The notes under the pieces were generated by a model that was given only the letters and a program-made list of their open reading frames with translations, was not told the origin of the DNA and made no database searches. The position numbers were made by a program, and so were the translations under genes. A stretch of 64,000 bases of DNA from CAXBOO01 sp963977425 (GTDB lineage: Bacteria > Bacteroidota > Bacteroidia > Flavobacteriales_D > Luteibaculaceae), in NCBI GenBank assembly GCA_963977425.1, contig CAXBOO010000001.1:473354-537353 (forward strand), read 5' to 3'. Within the stretch, counting starts at the first letter, position 1. Each line of letters opens with the position of its first letter. This document shows positions 1 through 6,885 of the stretch, in pieces.

Positions 1-611
1 CCGCAGGTGAATCTACCTTTATGGTGGAGATGACAGAAACCAGCAGTATACTGAATAACATTTCAGAAAGAAGCTTGGTGCTGCTCGATGAAATAGGTAG
101 AGGAACCAGTACTTACGATGGTATTTCTTTGGCTTGGGCCATTGCTGAATATTTACACGATAATAAATTTGGGAAACCCAAAACGCTTTTTGCCACGCAC
201 TATCACGAGTTGAATGAAATGGCGAATACTTTCAAACGCATTAAGAATTTTAACGTTGGAGTGAAGGAAGTAGATGGAGAAGTCATATTCCTGAGGAAAT
301 TAAAAGTTGGTGGTAGTTCTTCCAGTTTTGGTTTGAATGTAGCAAAGATGGCAGGCATGCCGTATAAGGTTTTGGAGCGTGCTCAAGAAATACTATCCGG
401 GTTAGAATCTAAAAAGGGAAAACAAGAAATATCAGAAGGATTGATAGAGCAAGCGCAAGAAAAAGACATGCAATTGAGCTTCTTTCAACTAGACGATCCT
501 ACACTTTTGCAAATAAAAGAAGAGATACAAGGTATTGATATCAATGTACTTACGCCAGTAGAAGCATTGTTTAAGTTGAATGAAATTAAAAAAATACTTG
601 GGAGTAAATAA
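1..611 (+). CDS. mutS: DNA mismatch repair protein MutS (C-terminal part, cut by window edge)
   Basis: Mismatch-recognition ATPase of DNA mismatch repair. Only the last ~203 residues are present; the open frame starts at base 3 ([10 protein letters not shown]) and continues beyond the left edge, so the first ATG at 21 is internal. Visible ATPase elements are the Walker B/signature stretch [16 protein letters not shown] and the switch motif FATHYHEL, followed by [11 protein letters not shown], the typical end of the MutS1 ATPase domain. The remaining ~80 residues are the helical tail with the closing dimerisation segment. The Walker A lies outside the window. The -33 TTG of the likely tRNA-Gly promoter falls inside the last codons. 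Identification as MutS1 rather than MutS2 rests on the THYHEL motif and the absence of a Smr domain. Confidence 0.96.
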   Translation, partial: AGESTFMVEMTETSSILNNISERSLVLLDEIGRGTSTYDGISLAWAIAEYLHDNKFGKPKTLFATHYHELNEMANTFKRIKNFNVGVKEVDGEVIFLRKLKVGGSSSSFGLNVAKMAGMPYKVLERAQEILSGLESKKGKQEISEGLIEQAQEKDMQLSFFQLDDPTLLQIKEEIQGIDINVLTPVEALFKLNEIKKILGSK

Positions 612-627
612 AAAGTTTTTATATTTG
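598..627 (+). promoter_or_regulatory. Bacteroidota-type promoter of tRNA-Gly
   Basis: TTG at 598-600 and TATATTTG at 620-627 are separated by 19 nt and match the -33/-7 promoter of Bacteroidota (TTG / TAnnTTTG). The tRNA starts 24 nt downstream of the -7 box. The -33 part lies within the end of mutS. Confidence 0.7.
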
Positions 628-651
628 CGCTCCCATTCGGTGAATGGAAAT

Positions 652-727
652 GCGAGAGTAGCTCAGCTGGTAGAGCACAACCTTGCCAAGGTTGGGGTCG
701 CGGGTTCGAATCCCGTCTCCCGCTCCA
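652..727 (+). tRNA. tRNA-Gly (anticodon GCC)
   Basis: A 76-nt cloverleaf: acceptor GCGAGAG/CTCCCGC (one A-C mismatch at the fourth pair), D arm GCTC...GAGC, anticodon stem CAACC/GGTTG around loop TTGCCAA (anticodon GCC), T arm GCGGG-TTCGAAT-CCCGT, discriminator T, and CCA encoded in the DNA. It is followed at once by its own hairpin terminator. Confidence 0.95.
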
Positions 728-730
728 AGG

Positions 731-760
731 AAGCCCAAAGCTAATTTGGGCTTTTCTTTT
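731..760 (+). terminator. Intrinsic terminator after tRNA-Gly
   Basis: Perfect 9-bp stem AAGCCCAAA (731-739) / TTTGGGCTT (745-753) with a 5-nt loop, followed by a T-rich tract broken by one C. It lies 3 nt after the encoded CCA. Confidence 0.85.
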
Positions 761-799
761 ACCTACAAAAGGTGGAGAGGAAATTGAAATAGAGTAGAT

Positions 800-883
800 G
801 CTCGGGTGGTGGAATTGGTAGACACGTTGGACTTAAAATCCAATGAACGCAAGTTCGTACGGGTTCAAGTCCCGTCCCGAGTA
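800..883 (+). tRNA. tRNA-Leu (anticodon TAA)
   Basis: An 84-nt class II tRNA: acceptor GCTCGGG/CCCGAGT (first pair G-T), D loop with GGAATTGGTAGAC, anticodon stem TTGGA/TCCAA around CTTAAAA (anticodon TAA), long variable arm with paired GAAC/GTTC, T arm ACGGG-TTCAAGT-CCCGT, discriminator A. CCA is not encoded, unlike the neighbouring tRNA-Gly. No clear -7 box is seen between the upstream terminator and this gene. Its 3' part from base 871 on is duplicated 387 bp downstream behind the GIY-YIG gene. Confidence 0.95.
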
Positions 884-924
884 CTGGATAAAAAAGCTTC
901 GCAATCGCGAGGCTTTTTTTGTTT
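871..924 (+). repeat. Direct repeat copy 1 (tRNA-Leu tail and terminator)
   Basis: 54-bp segment identical to 1258-1311. It begins inside the T stem of tRNA-Leu and ends after the terminator T-tract. Confidence 0.95.
890..920 (+). terminator. Intrinsic terminator of tRNA-Leu
   Basis: Arms AAAAAAGCTTCGC (890-902) and GCGAGGCTTTTTT (907-919) pair with a single T-G wobble around the loop AATC, then T. The A-tract/T-tract symmetry would allow function on both strands. It is part of the 54-bp repeat. Confidence 0.85.
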
Positions 925-942
925 GTGGTAATTTGTAAAACT

Positions 943-1248
943 ATGGCAGTGGTGTACATTTTATATTCAGAAAAATTGCAAAAGCATTATATCGGCAGTT
1001 GCAAAGATTTTTCATTGCGATTAGCCGAACATTTATCTGCAGAAGGTGTAAATGGTTCATTTACAAGCAAGGCAAGAGATTGGCAAGTAAAATTGGTAAT
1101 GAAGAATTTGGGTTACACTCAAGCCCGGAAAATAGAACTCCACATAAAATCAATGAAGAGCAAAGCATATGTATCCAACCTTGTTGAATACCCTGAAATG
1201 CGAGAGAAGCTCAGGGCTAAATTTGCTGATTCGGGTTCATCCCGATAG
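943..1248 (+). CDS. Small GIY-YIG nuclease family protein
   Basis: A 101-residue single-domain GIY-YIG protein. The N-terminal VVYILYSEKLQKHYIGSC is the GIY-YIG core (VYILYS ... YIGSC); it is followed by SLRLAEH, matching the conserved R..H segment, and ARKIELHIKS, where the conserved metal-binding Glu is expected. Start taken at ATG 943; the in-frame TTG at 919 lies in the terminator T-tract. Such proteins are DNA endonucleases related to the UvrC N-terminal domain, homing endonucleases and SLX1. The last residues DSGSSR are read from tRNA-Leu-like sequence, and the stop codon TAG lies within the 18-bp palindrome. The 5' flank is tRNA-Leu, the 3' flank its duplicated tail. Function in tRNA-gene insertion is inferred from context only. 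Confidence 0.85.
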   Translation: MAVVYILYSEKLQKHYIGSCKDFSLRLAEHLSAEGVNGSFTSKARDWQVKLVMKNLGYTQARKIELHIKSMKSKAYVSNLVEYPEMREKLRAKFADSGSSR

Positions 1249-1257
1249 CTATCGGGA
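1240..1257. repeat. 18-bp perfect palindrome at the cassette junction
   Basis: TCCCGATAGCTATCGGGA is its own reverse complement. It supplies the stop codon of the GIY-YIG gene and sits where AGT stands in the T loop/stem of the intact tRNA copy. Confidence 0.95.
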
Positions 1258-1311
1258 CCCGTCCCGAGTACTGGATAAAAAAGCTTCGCAATCGCGAGGC
1301 TTTTTTTGTTT
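1258..1311 (+). repeat. Direct repeat copy 2 (tRNA-Leu tail and terminator remnant)
   Basis: Perfect copy of 871-924. There is no tRNA 5' half here, so it is a remnant. It ends 8 nt before the stop codon of the convergent PPK2 gene. Confidence 0.95.
1277..1307. terminator. Duplicated terminator between GIY-YIG and PPK2 genes
   Basis: Same hairpin as 890-920, with A-tract and T-tract on both sides. It can end the GIY-YIG transcript on the plus strand and the convergent PPK2 transcript on the minus strand. Confidence 0.8.
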
Positions 1312-1319
1312 CTGATAAA

Positions 1320-2042
1320 TTATCGTTCGTTGTTGTCAATAATCGACTTTAATAATTCAACCATATCCTTGGCTACTTTGTAGTTTCTATACCATTTTTT
1401 ATCTGCTGGTATTATTTGCCAAGGCAGATTTGTTGGACCAGAAATTAAGGCGTCGTATAGATTTTGGTAAATAGGATATTTGCCCGCAGCTAGTTCATCA
1501 GCAGGAGTGTATTTATAACGTTTCTTCGGATTGGTCTTTCGTTCATTTATTCGATCAGCTTGCTCGGTTTTTGAAACATGCAAGAAGAACTTAATAATAT
1601 GAGTTCCGTGTCTTGTCAAATGATCTTCTGTTTGACGGATGAATTCCAATCGTTTTTCAAGAGCAACTTCAACGCCTAAAATTTGAGGCATGATGATGTC
1701 TTCGTAATGCGATCGGTTGAAAATTTGAATGGTTCCTTTTGCTGGGAAATGTGGGAAAATGCGCCACATAAAGTCATGATTTTTTTCTTCTTCGGTGGGT
1801 TTCTTAAACGATTTTACATTAACCCCCATAGGGTTCATGCTAGAAAAAACATGGCGAATAGTACTGTCCTTGCCAGAAGTGTCAACGCCTTGAAAAACCA
1901 CAAGAATAGAAGATTTTTTTTGTGCGAAAAGCTGATTTTGTAAATGATATAATTCTTCTTTTAAGTTTTGCAACTCTGTTATGCAAATGTCTTTTGTGTA
2001 AGTGTTTGGTGCTGTAGTTGAAATCTCAGACAATTTAGCCAT
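1320..2042 (-). CDS. ppk2: PPK2 family polyphosphate:nucleotide phosphotransferase
   Basis: Cytosolic kinase transferring phosphate between inorganic polyphosphate and nucleotides. The 240-residue protein has a single PPK2 domain: Walker A GVDTSGKDS (residues 52-60), the FKKPTEEE segment, the Walker B-like FNRSHYED (108-115), and a lid with ERKTNPKKRYKY followed by the C-terminal helix. The FNRSHYED variant is, from family knowledge, characteristic of the class III subgroup (phosphorylating both AMP and ADP), whereas class I enzymes usually have FNRSWYNR. ATG start at 2042; convergent to the GIY-YIG cassette, divergent from the YgjP-like gene. A TTACTTT motif lies just before the start. Subclass is inferred; direction of the reaction in vivo is not visible from sequence. 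Confidence 0.93.
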   Translation of the reverse strand: MAKLSEISTTAPNTYTKDICITELQNLKEELYHLQNQLFAQKKSSILVVFQGVDTSGKDSTIRHVFSSMNPMGVNVKSFKKPTEEEKNHDFMWRIFPHFPAKGTIQIFNRSHYEDIIMPQILGVEVALEKRLEFIRQTEDHLTRHGTHIIKFFLHVSKTEQADRINERKTNPKKRYKYTPADELAAGKYPIYQNLYDALISGPTNLPWQIIPADKKWYRNYKVAKDMVELLKSIIDNNER

Positions 2043-2118
2043 GGGTTTAAAGTAATTAATTTTTTGCTCCTCAATGTCAATGTGTTTTTGTTGTTTCAGT
2101 TACTTTTAACCAGAGTTT

Positions 2119-2820
2119 ATGGCGAATAAAAAACAGCTTTTAATTGATGATATTTCTGTTGAAATAGTAAAACATGCTCGAGCTAAGAATATTCGAATTC
2201 GGCTACAACCGCATAAACCCGTACGGGTAACCATCCCATTGCGAGCAGCTTTTAGTTTGGGAGAGCATTTTTTAATGCAAAGACTCTCATGGATAAAAGA
2301 AAATATGCCCGCTCTAGAAGCTAAATCTCCTCGAAAAACATTCGATTGGGATTATGTTTTGACCACTTTTGAAGGCGAAATTCGATTGATACCAATAGGA
2401 TCCGAAAAAGAGAATGGGGTCATTGGGTTGGAATTGCCACCTGAATTCGATTTTGATAAGAGCGAAAACCAAACTGAAGTTGAAAAACTGTTGGTAGAGA
2501 AACTTAGGGAAATAGCCAAAAATCATTTACCGCAAAGACTTCAGGTACTTGCCGATTTGACAGGGTTTCAATTTGAAAAAGTAACAGTGAAAAATTTGAA
2601 GTCCCGTTGGGGAAGTTGTTCTTCAGTCAATAACATCAATCTCAATATTCATTTGATGCGTTTGCCATCCGAAATGATAGATTATGTATTGATGCACGAG
2701 TTGCAACATACCACCATCAAAAATCACAGTTCTAGCTTTTGGAATGCATTAGAAGCAAAATGGCCTGGGGCAATTCGGCTTGATAAAGTGCTGAATCAAT
2801 ACCGAATTTCTTGGTTTTAA
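2119..2820 (+). CDS. YgjP-like (DUF45) zinc metallopeptidase-like protein
   Basis: Protein of 233 residues of the YgjP/DUF45 family, a WLM/SprT-type zincin. C-terminal signature: KSRWGSCSS near residue 170, then HELQH at 193-197 (zinc ligands and catalytic Glu) with a third histidine at 203 in KNHSSSFW. This matches the family pattern RWGSC...HExxH...NHS..FW. No signal peptide, so cytosolic. The substrate of the family is poorly defined. The upstream gap carries GTTACTTTTAACC, a possible -7 box variant, about 14 nt before the ATG. The stop overlaps the stop of the convergent acyltransferase gene by 4 nt. Confidence 0.9.
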   Translation: MANKKQLLIDDISVEIVKHARAKNIRIRLQPHKPVRVTIPLRAAFSLGEHFLMQRLSWIKENMPALEAKSPRKTFDWDYVLTTFEGEIRLIPIGSEKENGVIGLELPPEFDFDKSENQTEVEKLLVEKLREIAKNHLPQRLQVLADLTGFQFEKVTVKNLKSRWGSCSSVNNINLNIHLMRLPSEMIDYVLMHELQHTTIKNHSSSFWNALEAKWPGAIRLDKVLNQYRISWF

Positions 2821-3695
2821 TTCAGAGGTTCACTTTCTGGACGCTTGTGCTTCCATCGACGATGACTCCATAGCCAGTATTGAGGATTTTCTTTGATGAT
2901 TTCTTCTAGGGCCTGAACATGCAGTTTGGTGATGGTTCCTGTCACAACTTCTTTAGGGTTTTCACATAAGAGTTTGTACTCTAAATGGTAATGACCACGT
3001 TTTACTTTGCTGATTTTACCGAAAACAACTGCAGCGTCCACTTTTGAAGCAATTTTTTCTGCGCCAAATTGAACTCCAGTTTCTTGATTTAAGAACATTG
3101 TCCAGTAGCATTTTTGAGATTTTCTTGGCGATTGGTCCGAACCAAAATACATCATTGATGGACGTTCTTGCATTTCTTCAAACATCATTTTAGGATCGGA
3201 TGTTGGTACTGTCGTCATCCCAAATCGTTCTCTTGATTGTCTTAATTTTTCGTTGAAAAATTTGTCTTTAAGCGGAGTGTAAAATCCGATGGATTTATGA
3301 GGAGTGCCAATCTGACCACAAAGAGCAAGCCATTCCCAGTTATTGTAATGTCCTAGTACCAAAACAACATGTTTTTTGTTGGCGTAAAGCCTTTCTAAAA
3401 CTTCATTGTTTGCCACTGTAAATCTTATAGCAGCTTGTTTTTTTGTGAGGCTAAAAGCTTTAAGTGTTTCTATAAAGATGTCGCAGAAATGCTTGTAAAA
3501 AGCATCCATTATAGCCTTGTGTTCTTTGTCGGTTTTTTCAGGGAAGGAATTCTGAATATTCGTCAGTACTACTTTTTTTCTATAGCCTATTATGTGGTAT
3601 AGAATAATGCAAAAAAACGAACTCACTCTGTACAAAAACCAAAATGGTAGATAACTAAGTGGTACAAGAATGATGTAGTATAATATTCTAGTCAA
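2817..3695 (-). CDS. Lysophospholipid/lipid A acyltransferase (LpxL/HtrB family)
   Basis: Inner-membrane acyltransferase of the LpxL/LpxM/HtrB family that adds secondary acyl chains to lipid A in other bacteria. 292 residues: N-terminal hydrophobic anchor (about 4-37), catalytic GHYNNWE (115-121, HX4E type), and the conserved C-terminal WLWSHRRWK segment. The start is TTG at 3695; no ATG lies nearby and the family N-terminus fits. It begins 9 nt after the Kdo transferase stop, so the two form an operon, which suits a role in Kdo2-lipid A maturation. Which acyl position is modified cannot be told from sequence. Confidence 0.88.
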   Translation of the reverse strand: MTRILYYIILVPLSYLPFWFLYRVSSFFCIILYHIIGYRKKVVLTNIQNSFPEKTDKEHKAIMDAFYKHFCDIFIETLKAFSLTKKQAAIRFTVANNEVLERLYANKKHVVLVLGHYNNWEWLALCGQIGTPHKSIGFYTPLKDKFFNEKLRQSRERFGMTTVPTSDPKMMFEEMQERPSMMYFGSDQSPRKSQKCYWTMFLNQETGVQFGAEKIASKVDAAVVFGKISKVKRGHYHLEYKLLCENPKEVVTGTITKLHVQALEEIIKENPQYWLWSHRRWKHKRPESEPLN

Positions 3696-3704
3696 AACAA
3701 TGGT

Positions 3705-4946
3705 TTAATGTGTAGTACTGTGCAAAGTTGCGTCAAAAATAGGGTGTTTCAAAACATTATCAGTAGCACCGCTTTTTTCACTTACACAGTGTTTTGCATT
3801 AGCACTCATGCGTTCAATTTCGGCTTTAGAATTCAAAAGCATGGTTACATTGTTTGCTATGGCTTGTATGTTTTCGCCTTCTAATACTGCGCCACATTGA
3901 ATAGCGTATTCAGCTTCAGGAAATTTTGAATGTTGGTAGCCTATGCAAACGGGTAGTCCGTAGGCTAGTGGTTCGATGATATTATGCAATTTTCCTGTAA
4001 GGCCACCCGCAACAATTGCTATTAATCCGTATCGATATAAGTATCGTAAATCTCCTACAGAATCTACGATCAATACATTGCTGTTTGGATTGAAATTGGA
4101 TAAAAAAGTGAATTTGACATCAAAATCAGCGAGTAAACTGTTTAAATGATTTCTCTCTACTTCGTGAGGAGCGATAATGATTTTTTGATCGGGATGAGTT
4201 GAAGCAATTACCTGGGCTATATCTATTTCATCTTTCCATGCGGATCCAAATACGATGGCTTTTTTTGCGTCTAAAAATGCTTCAATTTTTTCGTTTTGAT
4301 AGGCAGTGTTTTTATTTTCTAAAGCCTGATCAAATCTTGGGTCACCAACCAAAATACTTTGAATTTGATTGTTGTCTAATATTTCTTTTCCTGAAGGATA
4401 TTGAGTGAAAATTGGGTTGAATGATGTGAGTGCTTGTCTGAAAAATTTACCCCAAGGTTTGAAATACATTTGATTTTGCCTGAATTGCGCAGCTATCAAT
4501 ATTTGTGGTACATCATTGCGTTTTAATTCTGCTTGCAAATTTGGCCAGATGTCGTATTTGACACCAATAAACATGGATGGTTTTAGGATGCTGTAGAGTG
4601 TTTTTGCGTTTTGTTTGCTGTCTATTGGTAAGTAAAACACTGAGCAGATTTCAGGTATGGTTTTGTAATTCTGAAAGCCTGAAGGAGAAAAGAAACTAAC
4701 TACAATGGGTGATGCGTATTTTTTGTGCAAAGCTTTAATCAAAGGCAATGCTTGCAAGTATTCACCATAACTAGCGCAATGAAACCAAATAGGTTTAGCG
4801 TCTAGAGTGCTGATGTTTTTTTTGAGTTTACTTTTCCAATGTCTTCTCCCTACAACCCATGCTTTAGCTTTAGGTGAAAAAACAGATGCAGCCGTAATTA
4901 TTGCTGCGTACATGCGTATGGATAAAGTATAGAAAAGGGATATCAA
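3705..4946 (-). CDS. kdtA: 3-deoxy-D-manno-octulosonic acid (Kdo) transferase
   Basis: Glycosyltransferase (GT30, KdtA/WaaA) that adds Kdo to lipid A at the cytoplasmic face of the inner membrane. An N-terminal membrane helix (LFYTLSIRMYAAIITAASVF) is followed by GRRHW and WFHCASYGEYLQALPLI, where the Glu of SYGE matches the catalytic base of the family motif WxHAASVGE. The C-terminal GT-B half carries APHEVERNHL and the donor-site EPLAYGLPVCIG. The most probable start is TTG at 4946, whose TTGA overlaps the stop of the upstream gene; the resulting N-terminus M-ISLFYTL fits homologues better than the further upstream TTG at 4994 (429 aa). Followed by an LpxL-like acyltransferase gene. Confidence 0.93.
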   Translation of the reverse strand: MISLFYTLSIRMYAAIITAASVFSPKAKAWVVGRRHWKSKLKKNISTLDAKPIWFHCASYGEYLQALPLIKALHKKYASPIVVSFFSPSGFQNYKTIPEICSVFYLPIDSKQNAKTLYSILKPSMFIGVKYDIWPNLQAELKRNDVPQILIAAQFRQNQMYFKPWGKFFRQALTSFNPIFTQYPSGKEILDNNQIQSILVGDPRFDQALENKNTAYQNEKIEAFLDAKKAIVFGSAWKDEIDIAQVIASTHPDQKIIIAPHEVERNHLNSLLADFDVKFTFLSNFNPNSNVLIVDSVGDLRYLYRYGLIAIVAGGLTGKLHNIIEPLAYGLPVCIGYQHSKFPEAEYAIQCGAVLEGENIQAIANNVTMLLNSKAEIERMSANAKHCVSEKSGATDNVLKHPIFDATLHSTTH

Positions 4947-5725
4947 TTGATGTAATAATCGTTCGCCATTCTTCGGTAAAGTGGTAGCAACCAAGTGAAA
5001 CGAACACCTGTGAATAAATCCAATCTTTTTTGAGTGTCTTTGGCGCCATCATCAAAATTAAAATCTCGTCGAGATTGTGTGAAGCCTTGGTTGAAGACAA
5101 GTTCAACTCTGAAATTGGTTAATTTTTTGTTGCTAATATGGAAGTATCCAATGTTCTGTTCAAGTAAAGTTCCGTTGGTTAATCTATCGTAACCTTTCTC
5201 GTAGCCATTGTCGATTTGGGGCATGCGGTTGTTTTGGTGTTCGATGCGTATTTTGTGTTGAATAAAACCTAATCCTAAACCAACTATAATACCAGAGTTA
5301 GGGTTTTTCTCTGCATTAATTGGGAATAGTTTTTCAGTTCTAAGACTGAAAGTCATGCCTCGTTGGAATAATAAAACATTAGCAATTTGCCCGTTTTCAT
5401 CTAAAAGTTCGTTTTTTTCACTGTATAGGTTGGCCATTAATCCAGGTTGCTTTACATCATTCCCAAAAAGAAATTGACCATTGGCTGAAAAAATCCAATT
5501 CGACTTTGTTTTAAATTGTGGATTTACGCCTAAGCTAAAGTGTGTGCCAAATCGATCGGCTAAATCACCACCAGGCACATAGGATGAGAAAGAGAATCCT
5601 ACAGAAAAGAACCGGCCAGCTTCTATCGAATTGCTGTTTTGAGCAAAAGCAAATTGATTAGAAAATGTTAATAACACCAAAAGCGAAAAACCGATTTTTT
5701 TAATTCTTTCCAAACTCCACATCAT
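4943..5725 (-). CDS. Conserved secreted outer-membrane-beta-barrel-like protein
   Basis: A 260-residue protein with a signal peptide (FSLLVLLTFSNQFAFA, cleavage before QNSNS). The mature part shows alternating aromatic/polar strands, for example FFSVGFSFSSYVPGGDLADRF, SGIIVGLGLGFIQHKI and a final FTGVRFTWLLPLY, as expected for a small outer-membrane beta-barrel. No named domain is recognised. It sits immediately upstream of kdtA (stop/start overlap) and is divergent from the WbpE-like gene, so a surface role linked to LPS is possible but only inferred. A TACTTTG box on the minus strand lies 25 nt upstream of the ATG. Confidence 0.75.
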   Translation of the reverse strand: MMWSLERIKKIGFSLLVLLTFSNQFAFAQNSNSIEAGRFFSVGFSFSSYVPGGDLADRFGTHFSLGVNPQFKTKSNWIFSANGQFLFGNDVKQPGLMANLYSEKNELLDENGQIANVLLFQRGMTFSLRTEKLFPINAEKNPNSGIIVGLGLGFIQHKIRIEHQNNRMPQIDNGYEKGYDRLTNGTLLEQNIGYFHISNKKLTNFRVELVFNQGFTQSRRDFNFDDGAKDTQKRLDLFTGVRFTWLLPLYRRMANDYYIN

Positions 5726-5756
5726 AACCTATATTCGCAGTAAATTTATTCAAAGT

Positions 5757-6884
5757 ATGTACAACATACCAATGGTTGACTTACAAAATCAGTACAAAAG
5801 CATCGAAAACGATGTGGATACTGCTGTTTTGAAGTCGATAAAATCAGGTAAATACATCAACGGGCCAGAAGTGGCATCGTTTAAAGAAAACTTGCAAAAG
5901 TATTTAGGGGTAAAGCATGTAATACCATGCGCTAATGGTACCGATGCTTTGCAATTGGCACTGATGGCGGCAGATTTGAAGCCTGGCGACGAAGTCATTG
6001 CACCAAGTTTTACCTTTGTAGCTACAGCCGAAGTTATTGCTTTAATGGGGTTAACACCAATTCTAATTGATGTTCATCCCGATACATTTTGTTTGGATGA
6101 AAATAAGTTGGAAGGCCTTATTACATCTAAAACCAAAGCCATAGTTCCTGTTCATTTATTTGGCCAGTGTGCCAATATGGAGGCCATTATGAACATTGCC
6201 AATAAGCACAATTTGTTGGTTGTTGAAGATAATGCGCAAGCTATCGGAGCAGATTTTACATTTTCTGATGGTAAAAAAGCCAAAGCAGGTACTATTGGTC
6301 AAATAGGATGCACTTCATTTTTTCCAAGCAAAAATCTTGGTTGTTATGGAGATGGCGGTGCTGTATTTACCAACGATGATGTCTTGGCGAAACGCATTGC
6401 GGTAATTGCAAATCATGGAATGGATGTACGTTATTACCACGATGAAGTTGGTATTAACTCTCGTCTTGATAGTGTGCAAGCGGCTATTTTGGATATCAAA
6501 CTAAAGAAACTGGATGAATACAACTCGGCTAGACAAAACGCTGCTGATTTGTATGAAAAATATTTGGGGAGCGAACTGAAACTCACCTTGCCTAAAGTTG
6601 CTGACTTTACCAACCATGTGTACCATCAGTATACTGTATTGGCCGAAAGTTTAGAAATAAGAGATGCTATCATTAAGCATTTGCAAGGTGTTGGTATAGC
6701 TTGTGCTGTGTACTATCCAGTGCCTTTGCACAAACAAAAAGCATACAAAAACGAACGTTATCCTGATGCCTCTTTTCCTGTTACAAACCAACTTTCTGAT
6801 CATGTGTTTTCTTTGCCTATGCATACAGAGTTGACAGACGAGGTTGTACAAATAATTGCTAACGAAATAAAAAAAGTATTATAA
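5757..6884 (+). CDS. DegT/DnrJ/EryC1/StrS aminotransferase (WbpE-like)
   Basis: PLP-dependent sugar aminotransferase of 375 residues acting on a nucleotide-bound keto-sugar. Family landmarks: YINGPEVASFKENL, CANGTDALQLAL (PLP phosphate site), PSFTFVATAEVI, VVEDNAQAIGA (Asp ring-nitrogen contact) and the PLP lysine K192 in FFPSKNLGCYGDGGA. With WbpB-, WbpD- and WbpA-like genes downstream, the likely reaction is conversion of UDP-3-keto-GlcNAcA to the 3-amino sugar, as for WbpE/WlbC. First gene of the cluster; ugd starts 1 nt after its stop. A TATATTCG box lies 19 nt before the ATG. Confidence 0.9.
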   Translation: MYNIPMVDLQNQYKSIENDVDTAVLKSIKSGKYINGPEVASFKENLQKYLGVKHVIPCANGTDALQLALMAADLKPGDEVIAPSFTFVATAEVIALMGLTPILIDVHPDTFCLDENKLEGLITSKTKAIVPVHLFGQCANMEAIMNIANKHNLLVVEDNAQAIGADFTFSDGKKAKAGTIGQIGCTSFFPSKNLGCYGDGGAVFTNDDVLAKRIAVIANHGMDVRYYHDEVGINSRLDSVQAAILDIKLKKLDEYNSARQNAADLYEKYLGSELKLTLPKVADFTNHVYHQYTVLAESLEIRDAIIKHLQGVGIACAVYYPVPLHKQKAYKNERYPDASFPVTNQLSDHVFSLPMHTELTDEVVQIIANEIKKVL

Positions 6885-6885
6885 A

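Larger units (their letters stand above)
860..1311 (+). mobile_element. GIY-YIG cassette flanked by duplicated tRNA-Leu 3' end
   Basis: Bases 871-924 (last T-stem bases and acceptor 3' half of tRNA-Leu plus the following terminator) recur without a mismatch at 1258-1311, an offset of 387 bp. Just upstream, CGGGTTCA of the T arm (860-867) also recurs at 1232-1239, but in the second copy AGT is replaced by an 18-bp palindrome (1240-1257). Between the copies lies only the small GIY-YIG gene. The layout is that of an insertion into a tRNA gene that leaves an intact tRNA on one side and a tRNA-tail remnant on the other. That it is or was mobile is inference; no integrase or transposase is present. 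Confidence 0.6.

Noticed and set aside
919..942. N-terminal extension of the GIY-YIG protein from TTG 919
   Set aside because: The segment lies in the terminator T-tract of tRNA-Leu and does not resemble the family; ATG 943 gives the usual start.
759..959. 66-residue frame on the minus strand across tRNA-Leu
   Set aside because: Overlaps the tRNA and its terminator; composition follows tRNA sequence, no start context. A chance frame.
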